Source of the DNA: Cochleicola gelatinilyticus
Lineage (GTDB): Bacteria; Bacteroidota; Bacteroidia; Flavobacteriales; Flavobacteriaceae
Direction: 5' to 3'
Length of the DNA: 64,000 nt
Assembly: GCF_001637325.1 (NCBI RefSeq)
Contig: NZ_LRXL01000037.1
Location: forward strand, 496,001-560,000
In this document: positions 1-7,215 of the stretch, piece after piece
How positions within the stretch are numbered: position 1 is the stretch's first letter
Layout: every line of letters begins with the position of its first letter
The notes under the pieces: generated by a model
Databases searched by the model: none
Told to the model about the DNA's origin: nothing
The model's input: only the letters and a program-made list of their open reading frames with translations
Made by a program: the position numbers and the translations under genes

Positions 1-41
1 AATACTAATTTGCGAATCATATTAAAAAAGAATATTCTATA

Positions 42-797
42 ATGAATGTATTAATTATCGAAGACGAAAAGCCTTCAGCCAGACGCTTACAACGAATGTT
101 AGAGGCATTAAATGTTACTACAGATAAAATGCTGCACAGTGTTGAAGAAGCGATCGAATGGTTTCAAAATAATGAGCATCCAGATCTTATTTTTTTAGAT
201 ATTCAGTTAAGCGACGGACTTTCGTTCGAGATTTTCGATGAGGTTGAGGTACATAGTGCAATCATCTTTACCACAGCTTTCGATGAATATGCTTTAAAAG
301 CTTTTAAGTTGAATAGCATCGATTATCTTCTCAAACCTATAGATGAAGAAGAGTTAGAAACTGCTGTAACTAAGTACCAAACATTAAGTGCTCCGGCAAA
401 ACCATTGCAGCTTAATTTTGAAGACATTAAAAATCTGTTAACCAATCCCATTGAGCGTGAATATAAAAAACGATTTACGACTAAGATTGGGCAGCATATT
501 AAAATGATTCCCGTAGATGAGATCGAATGTTTTTATTCTGAAAATAAAGGAACATACGCACATACCATCGATGGAAGAAATTATTTATTAGACACCACTC
601 TTGAAAAATTAGAAGAAGAATTAGAACCAAAAACCTTCTTTCGTATAAGTCGGAAATACTATGTAAATATACATGCCATTAAAGATATTATCTCATACAC
701 AAATTCACGGCTTCAGTTAAAACTAAACAGCTACAGAGACCAAGAGGTTATTGTTGCACGCGACCGTGTAAAAGACTTCAAGGTATGGATCGAGTAA
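42..797 (+). CDS. LytTR-family response regulator
   Basis: Two-domain transcriptional regulator of 251 residues. Residues 1-115 form a CheY-like receiver: the acidic pair sits in IIEDEKPSA, the phospho-acceptor is Asp53 in FLDIQLSDG, and the conserved Lys98 lies in DYLLKPI. Residues about 140-250 form a LytTR DNA-binding domain (FRISRKYYVN, followed by VARDRVKDFKVWI). In Bacteroidota such regulators usually pair with a LytS/YehU-type membrane histidine kinase, often encoded just upstream. Only 41 bases of upstream sequence are visible, so the kinase cannot be checked. The target genes are unknown. The start is the first ATG after an AT-rich leader. Confidence 0.93.
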   Translation: MNVLIIEDEKPSARRLQRMLEALNVTTDKMLHSVEEAIEWFQNNEHPDLIFLDIQLSDGLSFEIFDEVEVHSAIIFTTAFDEYALKAFKLNSIDYLLKPIDEEELETAVTKYQTLSAPAKPLQLNFEDIKNLLTNPIEREYKKRFTTKIGQHIKMIPVDEIECFYSENKGTYAHTIDGRNYLLDTTLEKLEEELEPKTFFRISRKYYVNIHAIKDIISYTNSRLQLKLNSYRDQEVIVARDRVKDFKVWIE

Positions 798-896
798 TTA
801 ATAGGAGTAAAGAGTGTAATATATAAGGAATAATTTTATAGAGAATACCATAATGTGCCATTAGTACTGGCTTCAACTAGTCAAAGAAACTAATCC

Positions 897-2126
897 TTAA
901 TCATTTCTTTCTTTTTCCTTTTTCACTTCAATTCTATTCTCATGAAAAGCAGAAGGAAGTAATTTAGGAATAAACTTTACTAACAAGGGTAATAATAAGG
1001 TGCCTCCTGGGAGCAGAAAAATTGTAAGTGACGGAATACTTTTACAAATATCCAGCAGTTGTTCTTTAACCTTGTTCTTTTCCTCTTTTGAAAGGTCTCG
1101 AAATGTAGATTGCCCTAATAGCACCATTAATTCGCCACTTTCAGACAACTCTTTAACGAGTCGGTTTTTATTCCGAAGAATTAATGTTTTTACTGTTTTT
1201 GAAGACTGCTTGTAAAATTGTTGTACTGGGTTAGAATACTTAAACAGCTGAACATTCGTGGCATTAGTTTCTGCAAAATGTTTAATTGCTTCAATGCTTG
1301 TTTCGATGATTCCTTCAGGTTGTTGTAACGCCACTGCCAACTGTTGAAGAAATTGAAATTCTGAAGTATTCATTTCTTTATCATCCCAAATTGCCAAGCA
1401 ACACAAATCTATAATATACTTCTTCACAACATCATCTTCCTTTTTAAGGTACGAAAGATGTTCTAAGGTATCGATTGGTGATTGGTCGGTTTGATGGTGT
1501 AAATAATCAGATGAAGATTCGAATAACTCCAATAATAATAAATCGTATTTCTTTTTATTTTTTTTAGACTGTAAGGCAAGAACGCATGCATTAATAATTG
1601 CCAGCTCCAACTGGCGCGCATATTCTTTCACCTCGTTGGGATTTGTTAAATAGTATCTAAATGCTTGAACATCTGCATACAGTAGGGCATAGGTAAGTAG
1701 GGAGGCGGCGTCTTTTTTTAAAACAGAATTTCGTTCTTGAATTCGTGCGGAAAGAATTTTTTCGAGATTTTGTTCTGTACTTTGCGACAGAGAGAGCTTG
1801 TGTAAAAAGCGTTTTTTTCCTTTATCTAACTGTTTATAGAATTGTATGATGTGTTCTATCGATTGCTTCGGAAGGAGAGTAGGATCATGCTTATAACTTG
1901 TAACGAGTAAGGCTTGAAACAAATTAACCTTTGTAAACTCTTCATTTGAAAGTTGAAGCGTACTTATTTTTTTAAGAGAAACTGTGTTTACTGAAATACC
2001 GTATATAAATCCGCATGCCAGTAGTTGCTGGTAGAATTCGTTAGACGTTGCTTGCTTAAATGCAGTAAGTTCTGAATCATATACGTTCAAAAATTTTAAG
2101 ATCCATCCTGCGGCTGAAGGGTTCAT
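897..2126 (-). CDS. LETM1-like protein (biofilm-associated type)
   Basis: A 409-residue soluble, mainly helical protein. Residues about 320-395 carry a LETM1-type ribosome-binding-like segment: KELSESGELMVLLGQSTFRDLSKEE, then SIPSLTIFLLPGGTLLLPLL and LLPSAF, very close in pattern to mitochondrial LETM1. Flavobacterial relatives are labelled LETM1-related biofilm-associated proteins; I recall the label but not a biochemical role. The N-terminal 300 residues show no recognisable domain and no transmembrane anchor, unlike eukaryotic LETM1. It converges with the LytTR regulator and diverges from the DUF4331 gene. It appears monocistronic. Function in the bacterium is inferred only from similarity. 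Confidence 0.8.
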   Translation of the reverse strand: MNPSAAGWILKFLNVYDSELTAFKQATSNEFYQQLLACGFIYGISVNTVSLKKISTLQLSNEEFTKVNLFQALLVTSYKHDPTLLPKQSIEHIIQFYKQLDKGKKRFLHKLSLSQSTEQNLEKILSARIQERNSVLKKDAASLLTYALLYADVQAFRYYLTNPNEVKEYARQLELAIINACVLALQSKKNKKKYDLLLLELFESSSDYLHHQTDQSPIDTLEHLSYLKKEDDVVKKYIIDLCCLAIWDDKEMNTSEFQFLQQLAVALQQPEGIIETSIEAIKHFAETNATNVQLFKYSNPVQQFYKQSSKTVKTLILRNKNRLVKELSESGELMVLLGQSTFRDLSKEEKNKVKEQLLDICKSIPSLTIFLLPGGTLLLPLLVKFIPKLLPSAFHENRIEVKKEKERND

Positions 2127-2136
2127 AGGAATTAAT

Positions 2137-2220
2137 TTAACGTCTTTTAAGAGTATTGATGGCTATTTATCACTTGTTTAACGAACATGCATTTTTGCTT
2201 AACAAATAATTAACGTCTTT
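2137..2220 (+). promoter_or_regulatory. 11-bp direct repeat upstream of DUF4331 genes
   Basis: The 11-mer TTAACGTCTTT occurs at 2137-2147 and again at 2210-2220, in the 171-bp divergent gap between the LETM1-like gene and the first DUF4331 gene. The second copy is followed by CGTA 14 bases after its TAAC, which loosely resembles an ECF sigma promoter (TAAC ... CGTA), though the usual spacing is 16-17. It may be a binding site or chance. Confidence 0.3.
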
Positions 2221-2297
2221 ATAAAAACCGTACTAGTAGGTTTGAACGTATATCATTATATAACACGTAAAAATAACAATTAATAACAATTACAATT

Positions 2298-3017
2298 ATG
2301 AAAAAAACAAAACTTATTGCAGCTATTGGAGGTATCGGTTTAGCCGTGCTTTCAGTATTTTTAATAGCTGCCGATCACGTAGACGCGCCAAATGTGGCGG
2401 GTACTAGTAGTGACATCGCCGATTTATATGCTTTTGAAGGAGCAAATCCTGAGAATACCGTATTAATAGCAACGATTCAAGGACCGTTAATGCCGGGAGA
2501 GCAAACTAACAATGCTCAATTCGACGAAGATGTACTTTTAGAATTTAATATAGATAATACTGGAGATTTTGTAGAAGATTTAGTTATCCAAGCAATAAAA
2601 AGAGGTGACTCTATGTACTTTTTTGGACCTGTTGCACCAGACGCACCAGGATTATCAAGCACTATTCAAACAAGTGTAGCTCCTATTGCTGTTAAAATAT
2701 CAGAATCTAACGAAGAATTAACCGCATCTGCTAATGGTATGACAGTGTACGCTGGACCACGTAGAGATTTATTCTTTTTCGATTTCAACCGATTTAATAT
2801 GGTTGCAGGTGGAGAAGTAGCTCCTGAAGGATTTTTACCTCCAGAACAAGCAAGTGATTTCTTTGAAGATTTAAACGTTTTAGCCGTGGTTGCTGAAGTT
2901 CCAAACACATTGTTGGGTACTGCACCTACACACGTAGCAGTTGCTGCAGGGTTATTTGAAGAAGGCGCACTGCCAGATTCCTATAATGTTTGGGTATCGA
3001 CAAAAAGAAAGCAATAA
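2298..3017 (+). CDS. DUF4331 family protein, N-terminal-half type
   Basis: Exported 239-residue protein. Residues 1-24 are a signal peptide (MKKTKLIAAIGGIGLAVLSV). The mature part begins AADHVDAPNV and continues TSSDIADLYAFEG and NTVLIATIQGP, the typical opening of DUF4331 proteins (HxDAP, then DxxDLYAF). Later motifs include GPRRDLFFFDF, also a family hallmark. The usual C-terminal part of the family (RxGxPxxN, then DGVDxxD and FPYL) is missing here and is found in the next gene 28 bases downstream, so the two genes look like a DUF4331 protein split in two. The biochemical role of DUF4331 is not known to me. Probably periplasmic or cell-surface. Confidence 0.85.
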   Translation: MKKTKLIAAIGGIGLAVLSVFLIAADHVDAPNVAGTSSDIADLYAFEGANPENTVLIATIQGPLMPGEQTNNAQFDEDVLLEFNIDNTGDFVEDLVIQAIKRGDSMYFFGPVAPDAPGLSSTIQTSVAPIAVKISESNEELTASANGMTVYAGPRRDLFFFDFNRFNMVAGGEVAPEGFLPPEQASDFFEDLNVLAVVAEVPNTLLGTAPTHVAVAAGLFEEGALPDSYNVWVSTKRKQ

Positions 3018-3045
3018 ATTATACACTACAAAAAGAAGATAAAAA

Positions 3046-3813
3046 ATGAAAACATATATAAAAATATTAGTATTTGCACTTTGCACTACGACATTATTCG
3101 TACAGTGTAAAGACGACGACGATAACGTAATTGTTAACGCAACTTGTGATGATGGAATTCAAAATGGAGATGAAGAGGGATTAGATTGTGGAGGAACCGC
3201 TTGTGAGCCATGTGCCGTGGAACCAACTTGTGAAGATGGAATTCAGAATGGTGACGAAGAAGGAGTAGATTGCGGTGGTTCATTTTGTGCACCATGTGAA
3301 GAAGATCCAGATCCAATAGATTTTTCAGGTACGTATGTACAAGAAGATGTAATGGGACGTCCAGGGATTAACACCGTATTTGGTGGAACCGATGAGGTTA
3401 AAAATAACTTTAATGTTTCTGTGGTTTCAGATAGAGCCTCATTTCAGCCAGGATTTCAAGCGCAGCTTGAAGCATACCATGATGTATATGGAGCTGCTTT
3501 AGGAGTTGAGATTGATTATGAAGAAAATATTCTTGGATTAGATGCAGCAACATTTACAACTGTATTAGCACAATTCGATGCGTTGCAAGTTGCAGCCGAT
3601 GGACCAACTACATATTTTGATGGTACAAATGCTTTAACAGGTAGAAACCTTCAAGACGATGTAATTGATATATCATTAACGTTAATGTTTGGTGGTACAA
3701 CGGGTACTCGTTTCGACGGTAATAACGGAACACCACAATTAACAAGTGATGGAGTAGATGCTGGTGACAGAATGTTCCCATCTGCATTCCCTTACATGCC
3801 TACCCCTAACTAA
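3046..3813 (+). CDS. lipoprotein with Cys-rich repeats and DUF4331 C-terminal half
   Basis: A 255-residue lipoprotein: signal MKTYIKILVFALCTTTLFVQC with lipobox Cys21, followed by an acidic stretch DDDD, common in exported flavobacterial lipoproteins. Residues about 33-88 hold two tandem 28-residue repeats of the type CDDGIQNGDEEG-DCGG-C-PC, also visible as an 84-bp period in the DNA. The rest (GTYVQEDVMGRPGINTVF; LTGRNLQDDVIDISL; DGVDAGDRMFPSAFPYM) matches the C-terminal part of DUF4331 proteins. It lies in an operon with the N-half gene before it. A strong hairpin terminator follows. The likely location is the outer membrane, with the two halves interacting; this is inference. Confidence 0.82.
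   Translation: MKTYIKILVFALCTTTLFVQCKDDDDNVIVNATCDDGIQNGDEEGLDCGGTACEPCAVEPTCEDGIQNGDEEGVDCGGSFCAPCEEDPDPIDFSGTYVQEDVMGRPGINTVFGGTDEVKNNFNVSVVSDRASFQPGFQAQLEAYHDVYGAALGVEIDYEENILGLDAATFTTVLAQFDALQVAADGPTTYFDGTNALTGRNLQDDVIDISLTLMFGGTTGTRFDGNNGTPQLTSDGVDAGDRMFPSAFPYMPTPN
3141..3308 (+). repeat. two tandem 84-bp coding repeats (Cys-rich motif)
   Basis: The segments beginning AACTTGTGATGATGGAATTC (3141) and AACTTGTGAAGATGGAATTC (3225) are imperfect copies, 84 bp apart, encoding CDDGIQNGDEEG...C-PC motifs with five or six cysteines each. This motif is widespread in Bacteroidota surface proteins, usually as a spacer between the lipid anchor and the functional domain. Confidence 0.8.
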
Positions 3814-3839
3814 GAAACTCTTTTTTAGGATATAAGTTA

Positions 3840-3872
3840 AAGAAAAGAGCAAGCAATTGCTCTTTTCTTGTT
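3840..3872 (+). terminator. intrinsic terminator after DUF4331 pair
   Basis: Perfect 13-bp stem AAGAAAAGAGCAA / TTGCTCTTTTCTT with loop GCAA, ending in a T-rich stretch. It closes the DUF4331 two-gene unit, so the following TPR lipoprotein may have its own promoter. Confidence 0.85.
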
Positions 3873-3957
3873 TATATTAGTGATGTACACCTTTTATTTT
3901 AAAAGCTTGAAACATCGATTTTTAATATATAAAGTAATAATAAATACCCTACTAACA

Positions 3958-5247
3958 ATGAAAAAAACACTCATCATTTTAAGCATACTAGCATTTTTTT
4001 CGGCATGTAAAGAAAATACAGAGAAGTCGAAATCTATTACGAATGCTTCAGATTATAATAAGTATTTAACTTCCGAAAACAAATCTTCTTACGAAACTGC
4101 TCTTTCAGAAAAAGATTTTTGGTCTAAAAGGCTTGACGCTGATACTACAGGAGTAGGAGATATGGGACCTTTAGCTGGTGCCTACGGAAAACTTTTTGCC
4201 ACAACTGGAGATGGACAGTATCTTTCCAATGCCGAGACCATGTATAAGAAAGCGATGGATATATCTGCAAATAATAAAGATGGATATGCGAGAGGATTGG
4301 CTCGAACATATATTTCACAACACCGTTTTAAAGAAGCACAAGAGCTCCTAGAGGAATCTTATGCTGGTGTCTCTAATAAAAAAGAAACCGAATTCATGTT
4401 ATTCGATATCTATATGGAAACAGGAAATTATGAAAAAGCCAATGAGAATTTAGAAAAAATCAAAAATAATGGAGATTTTAATTATCTAATTCGCCAAGCC
4501 AAATGGAACGATTATAATGGAGAACTAGATGCCGCTATTCGAAATTTAGAAAAAGCAAAGGAGATTGCAGAGTCTAGAAAAAGCAAGCCTTTAAAAATAT
4601 GGACGTATTCTAATTTAGGAGATTTCTATGGCCACGCAGGAAGAATAGAAGATGCCTACCAACACTATTTAATGACACTTGAATTGGAACCTGATAATGC
4701 CTATGCAAAAAAGGGTATTGCTTGGATTAATTACTCTTATCAAAAAAATACCAAAGAGGCCAATCGTATTCTCGATTCAATTTTAAAAAATCATAAAGTA
4801 CCCGATTATCATTTACTAAAAGCTGAAATGGCTGAATTTAATAATGATACTTCGGAAGCAAACAATCAAAAAAAGGCATTCATCAAAACCATTTCTGAAG
4901 GTAATTATGGAAATATGTATAATGGATATCTTATTGAGTTATATGCCGATACAGACCCTCAAAAAGCGCTAAAACTTGCACAAATGGAGATTGAGAACCG
5001 GGCTACTCCAGAAACCTACGATTTACTAGCGTATGCTCAGTTAAAAGCGGGTCAAAAGGAACAAGCCTTAAAAACTATAAAAGATCATGTAGTGGGCAAA
5101 ACTTTCGAACCTACTGCTCAATATCATACAGCTCTTATTTATAAAGCCAATGGTATGAATGATGCCGTCACGCCTTTAAAAGAGGAATTAGAAGAAGCAG
5201 CCTTCGAGATTGGACCTGTTGTCTTAAAAGATGTTAAAAACCTATAA
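3958..5247 (+). CDS. TPR-repeat lipoprotein
   Basis: Start taken at ATG 3958, because it gives a clear lipoprotein signal (MKKTLIILSILAFFSAC, lipobox Cys17); an upstream in-frame start would bury it. The 429-residue product consists of helical TPR-like repeats, e.g. GDGQYLSNAETMYKKAMDIS, GYARGLARTYISQHRFKEAQELLEE, YSNLGDFYGHAGRIEDAYQHYLMTLELEPDNAYA, and C-terminal repeats near residues 350-410. TPR lipoproteins act as protein-interaction scaffolds at the cell envelope. It sits directly downstream of the DUF4331 pair, same strand, but beyond a terminator. A shared role with DUF4331 is suggested only by position. Two strong hairpins follow the stop. Confidence 0.85.
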   Translation: MKKTLIILSILAFFSACKENTEKSKSITNASDYNKYLTSENKSSYETALSEKDFWSKRLDADTTGVGDMGPLAGAYGKLFATTGDGQYLSNAETMYKKAMDISANNKDGYARGLARTYISQHRFKEAQELLEESYAGVSNKKETEFMLFDIYMETGNYEKANENLEKIKNNGDFNYLIRQAKWNDYNGELDAAIRNLEKAKEIAESRKSKPLKIWTYSNLGDFYGHAGRIEDAYQHYLMTLELEPDNAYAKKGIAWINYSYQKNTKEANRILDSILKNHKVPDYHLLKAEMAEFNNDTSEANNQKKAFIKTISEGNYGNMYNGYLIELYADTDPQKALKLAQMEIENRATPETYDLLAYAQLKAGQKEQALKTIKDHVVGKTFEPTAQYHTALIYKANGMNDAVTPLKEELEEAAFEIGPVVLKDVKNL

Positions 5248-5323
5248 AATTAAAACCGCAGATATAAAAACTGCGTAAGTAATTGTAGAAAGGTTGGTTA
5301 TCTATCGATTCGATAGATATTCC

Positions 5324-5346
5324 AAAACTGGCGAAGCCGGTTTTTT
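5324..5346 (+). terminator. terminator 1 after TPR lipoprotein
   Basis: Stem AACTGGC / GCCGGTT, loop GAA, followed by TTTTTT. First of two tandem terminators. Confidence 0.7.
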
Positions 5347-5366
5347 CAGAGTTTTTTTGTTAGTTG

Positions 5367-5395
5367 AAGCGCCCTTGGAGAAGGGCGCTTTTTTT
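5367..5395 (+). terminator. terminator 2 after TPR lipoprotein
   Basis: Perfect stem AAGCGCCCTT / AAGGGCGCTT, loop GGAG, followed by a run of T. A strong, GC-rich intrinsic terminator. Confidence 0.88.
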
Positions 5396-5624
5396 ATGAG
5401 CAATGTAATTTAATTATTACGCTCTTCATATATTCTAATATCGTATATACTACATTAAAAATAGTATAGCAGTAGGTTATTTTAGTCAACCTTTTAACTT
5501 TAGTATATGCTTTACAGATAAATATTATTGGTTGGATTTAAACCGGTTTAAAATATGTGAAAAAGGCCATTTCATAGAAGGAACCTGACAGTAGATAAAC
5601 CTAAGGCAGTGATGAAAATATTAA

Positions 5625-5660
5625 ATAAAAAAAGCGCTTTGAAATATATTTCAAAGCGCT
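5625..5660 (-). terminator. terminator of sigma/anti-sigma operon
   Basis: A 28-bp perfect palindrome at 5633-5660 (arms AGCGCTTTGAAATA) preceded on the plus strand by an A-run, i.e. followed by a T-run on the minus strand. It ends the ECF sigma / anti-sigma transcript. Confidence 0.85.
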
Positions 5661-5681
5661 CTATAGTCTGTTTATAACAAA

Positions 5682-6476
5682 TTATTGTCCCACAGTTCCC
5701 AAAGTATATAATTGAGAAAGTGTAGGCCCTTCACTTCCGCCTTCTGGCTCTAGTGTAATTCCAAAAGCTTCTGGATCTGGTACATTATCAAATCTGTATA
5801 TTCCTTCTTCTACTTCGGTGCCAATTGCTAGTAAACCAACATTTCGTGGTGTAAGAGGTTCCATAAGTAGTGACCATACTTGATATACCTTTCCACGAGG
5901 TGCTTCGGGAAGTCCCTTTGCATCTATATAAGCAACTTTATCTTTCTTATTGAAATATACTTTTGCAAATGCTTCAGGTGCTACAGCTTGATTTCCAGGT
6001 AGGGTATAACTACTGTAATCTTTCGATCTAATAACATCTAAAATTGAATTAGTTTCAGCCAACTGCTCTTCAGTAGTAGTTATTTTATTTTTCAACTCTG
6101 TATTTTCCGTAGAAGTAACTTGTAAATTATCCTCTAACTCATTGTTTTGGTTAAGCATCCAAAAGAGACCACCTACACATAAGATCGCTGCTGCCCAGCC
6201 TGTAATGGCTGCCCAATTTGTTTTGTCTTTATCGACACTTCGTAGGGTTCTTACCTTTGAGATTGCGGTAAGGATATGAGACCAAACCATTGCTGGAATT
6301 GGTGGAGCTACTGCTTCTGCTAACTCAATTAAGGTTGCTTCTATTTGTTCTAATTCTCTCTGTACTTCGGGAGAGGTACTTATTGCTTCTTCTATTTCTG
6401 CGTGCTCTTCTTTTGGAAGTGCTCCGTATATATAAAGCTCTAGTTTCCCCGATGCTATAATTTCTGCTGCTGTCAT
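5682..6476 (-). CDS. anti-sigma factor, RskA family
   Basis: A 264-residue inner-membrane protein. Residues 1-75 form a cytoplasmic anti-sigma domain (LELYIYGALPKEEHAEIEEA, resembling the zinc-less ZAS-type fold), with one membrane segment near 93-110 (WAAAILCVGGLFWML). A coiled-coil stretch follows (NNELEDNLQVTSTENTELKN) and then a periplasmic RskA-type domain (AYIDAKGLPEAPRGKVYQVW, TLGTVGQ end). The sigma gene lies 3 bp upstream in the same operon, so this protein presumably sequesters that sigma factor at the membrane until a signal triggers its release. The signal is unknown. The family match is good; specificity is inferred from adjacency. Confidence 0.9.
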   Translation of the reverse strand: MTAAEIIASGKLELYIYGALPKEEHAEIEEAISTSPEVQRELEQIEATLIELAEAVAPPIPAMVWSHILTAISKVRTLRSVDKDKTNWAAITGWAAAILCVGGLFWMLNQNNELEDNLQVTSTENTELKNKITTTEEQLAETNSILDVIRSKDYSSYTLPGNQAVAPEAFAKVYFNKKDKVAYIDAKGLPEAPRGKVYQVWSLLMEPLTPRNVGLLAIGTEVEEGIYRFDNVPDPEAFGITLEPEGGSEGPTLSQLYTLGTVGQ

Positions 6477-6479
6477 AAG

Positions 6480-7013
6480 TTATCCCAATACAATTGTTCT
6501 TAAATCCCGTAAACATGTACGGTTCCTTGTTTTTAATGTTCCAAGGGGTATGTCTAAATCTTTTGCGGCGTCAACCTGTGTAAAACCTTTAAAATATAAT
6601 AGGTCAATTATTTTTATACATGCAGGTTTTAAAGCATCAATAAATTTCTGAATACCAATGGCGTTGGTTTTTTTGTTGAGACTGTCAGTTGATTTTATTA
6701 TATCTACGAAATTTGTTGTAGAAAGGTTTTTCTTACTGTTCTTATATGCCTTCGAGCGAGTCTCATCGATAGAAGTATTCCTTGCTATATTAAGGATCCA
6801 AGTAAAAAATCGACCTTTATTTATATCGTAAGATTTTGAGTTATCCCAAATTTTAATAAAGACATCTTGTAATACTTCTTCCGCTACATTATTATCCAGA
6901 ACAATACTGTATATTATACCATAAAGTGCTTCCGAATACATAGTGTATAATGTAGAAAAAGCTTTTTCATCTCCATTTTGCATAGCGATGATAAGCGAAT
7001 TTGGTTGTTCCAT
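6480..7013 (-). CDS. ECF RNA polymerase sigma factor
   Basis: A 177-residue sigma-70 family protein of ECF type. Region 2 spans residues 10-85 (FSTLYTMYSEALYGIIYSI, EEVLQDVFIKIWDN, GRFFTWILNIARNTSIDETR). Region 4 spans about 120-175 (ALKPACIKIIDLLYFKGFTQVDAAKDLDIPLGTLKTR), with the helix-turn-helix intact. It is cotranscribed with the RskA-type anti-sigma factor 3 bp downstream. Candidate targets are the nearby envelope genes (DUF4331 pair, TPR lipoprotein, M36 peptidase), but no shared promoter motif could be shown convincingly. Its own upstream region (7014-7215) is divergent with the M36 gene. Confidence 0.93.
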   Translation of the reverse strand: MEQPNSLIIAMQNGDEKAFSTLYTMYSEALYGIIYSIVLDNNVAEEVLQDVFIKIWDNSKSYDINKGRFFTWILNIARNTSIDETRSKAYKNSKKNLSTTNFVDIIKSTDSLNKKTNAIGIQKFIDALKPACIKIIDLLYFKGFTQVDAAKDLDIPLGTLKTRNRTCLRDLRTIVLG

Positions 7014-7152
7014 AAATCAGTTTTTTATTGATATTAGCGAAGTTAATAAATATTTTGACTATTTACTATTTTTATAGTTTTTAGAGAAAATCTAACAATT
7101 CTATCATAAAATTGAATAAATGTTAAATTTTTATCTATTTATAACTATTTGT

Positions 7153-7184
7153 TTGAAAAACCTTCAGTATTCGATAGATTTACG
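7153..7184 (+). promoter_or_regulatory. Bacteroidota-type promoter of M36 peptidase gene
   Basis: TTG at 7153-7155, 19-bp spacer, then TAGATTTA at 7075+100 (7175-7182), one base off the TAnnTTTG consensus. The gene starts at 7216, leaving a short AT-rich leader. Confidence 0.6.
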
Positions 7185-7215
7185 TTTCTTAATAATTTAA
7201 TAAATAAAAATTTAT

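Larger units (their letters stand above)
5248..5681. other. 434-bp convergent gap with several hairpins
   Basis: No credible gene. It holds a near-perfect palindrome at 5300-5318 (ATCTATCGA-T-TCGATAGAT), two tandem terminators for the plus strand, about 230 bp of featureless AT-rich sequence (5396-5624) and a perfect self-complementary terminator for the minus strand near 5633-5660. Confidence 0.8.

Noticed and set aside
3134-3316. 60-residue minus-strand ORF with His-rich translation
   Set aside because: Artefact of the Cys-rich tandem repeats of the lipoprotein gene on the other strand.
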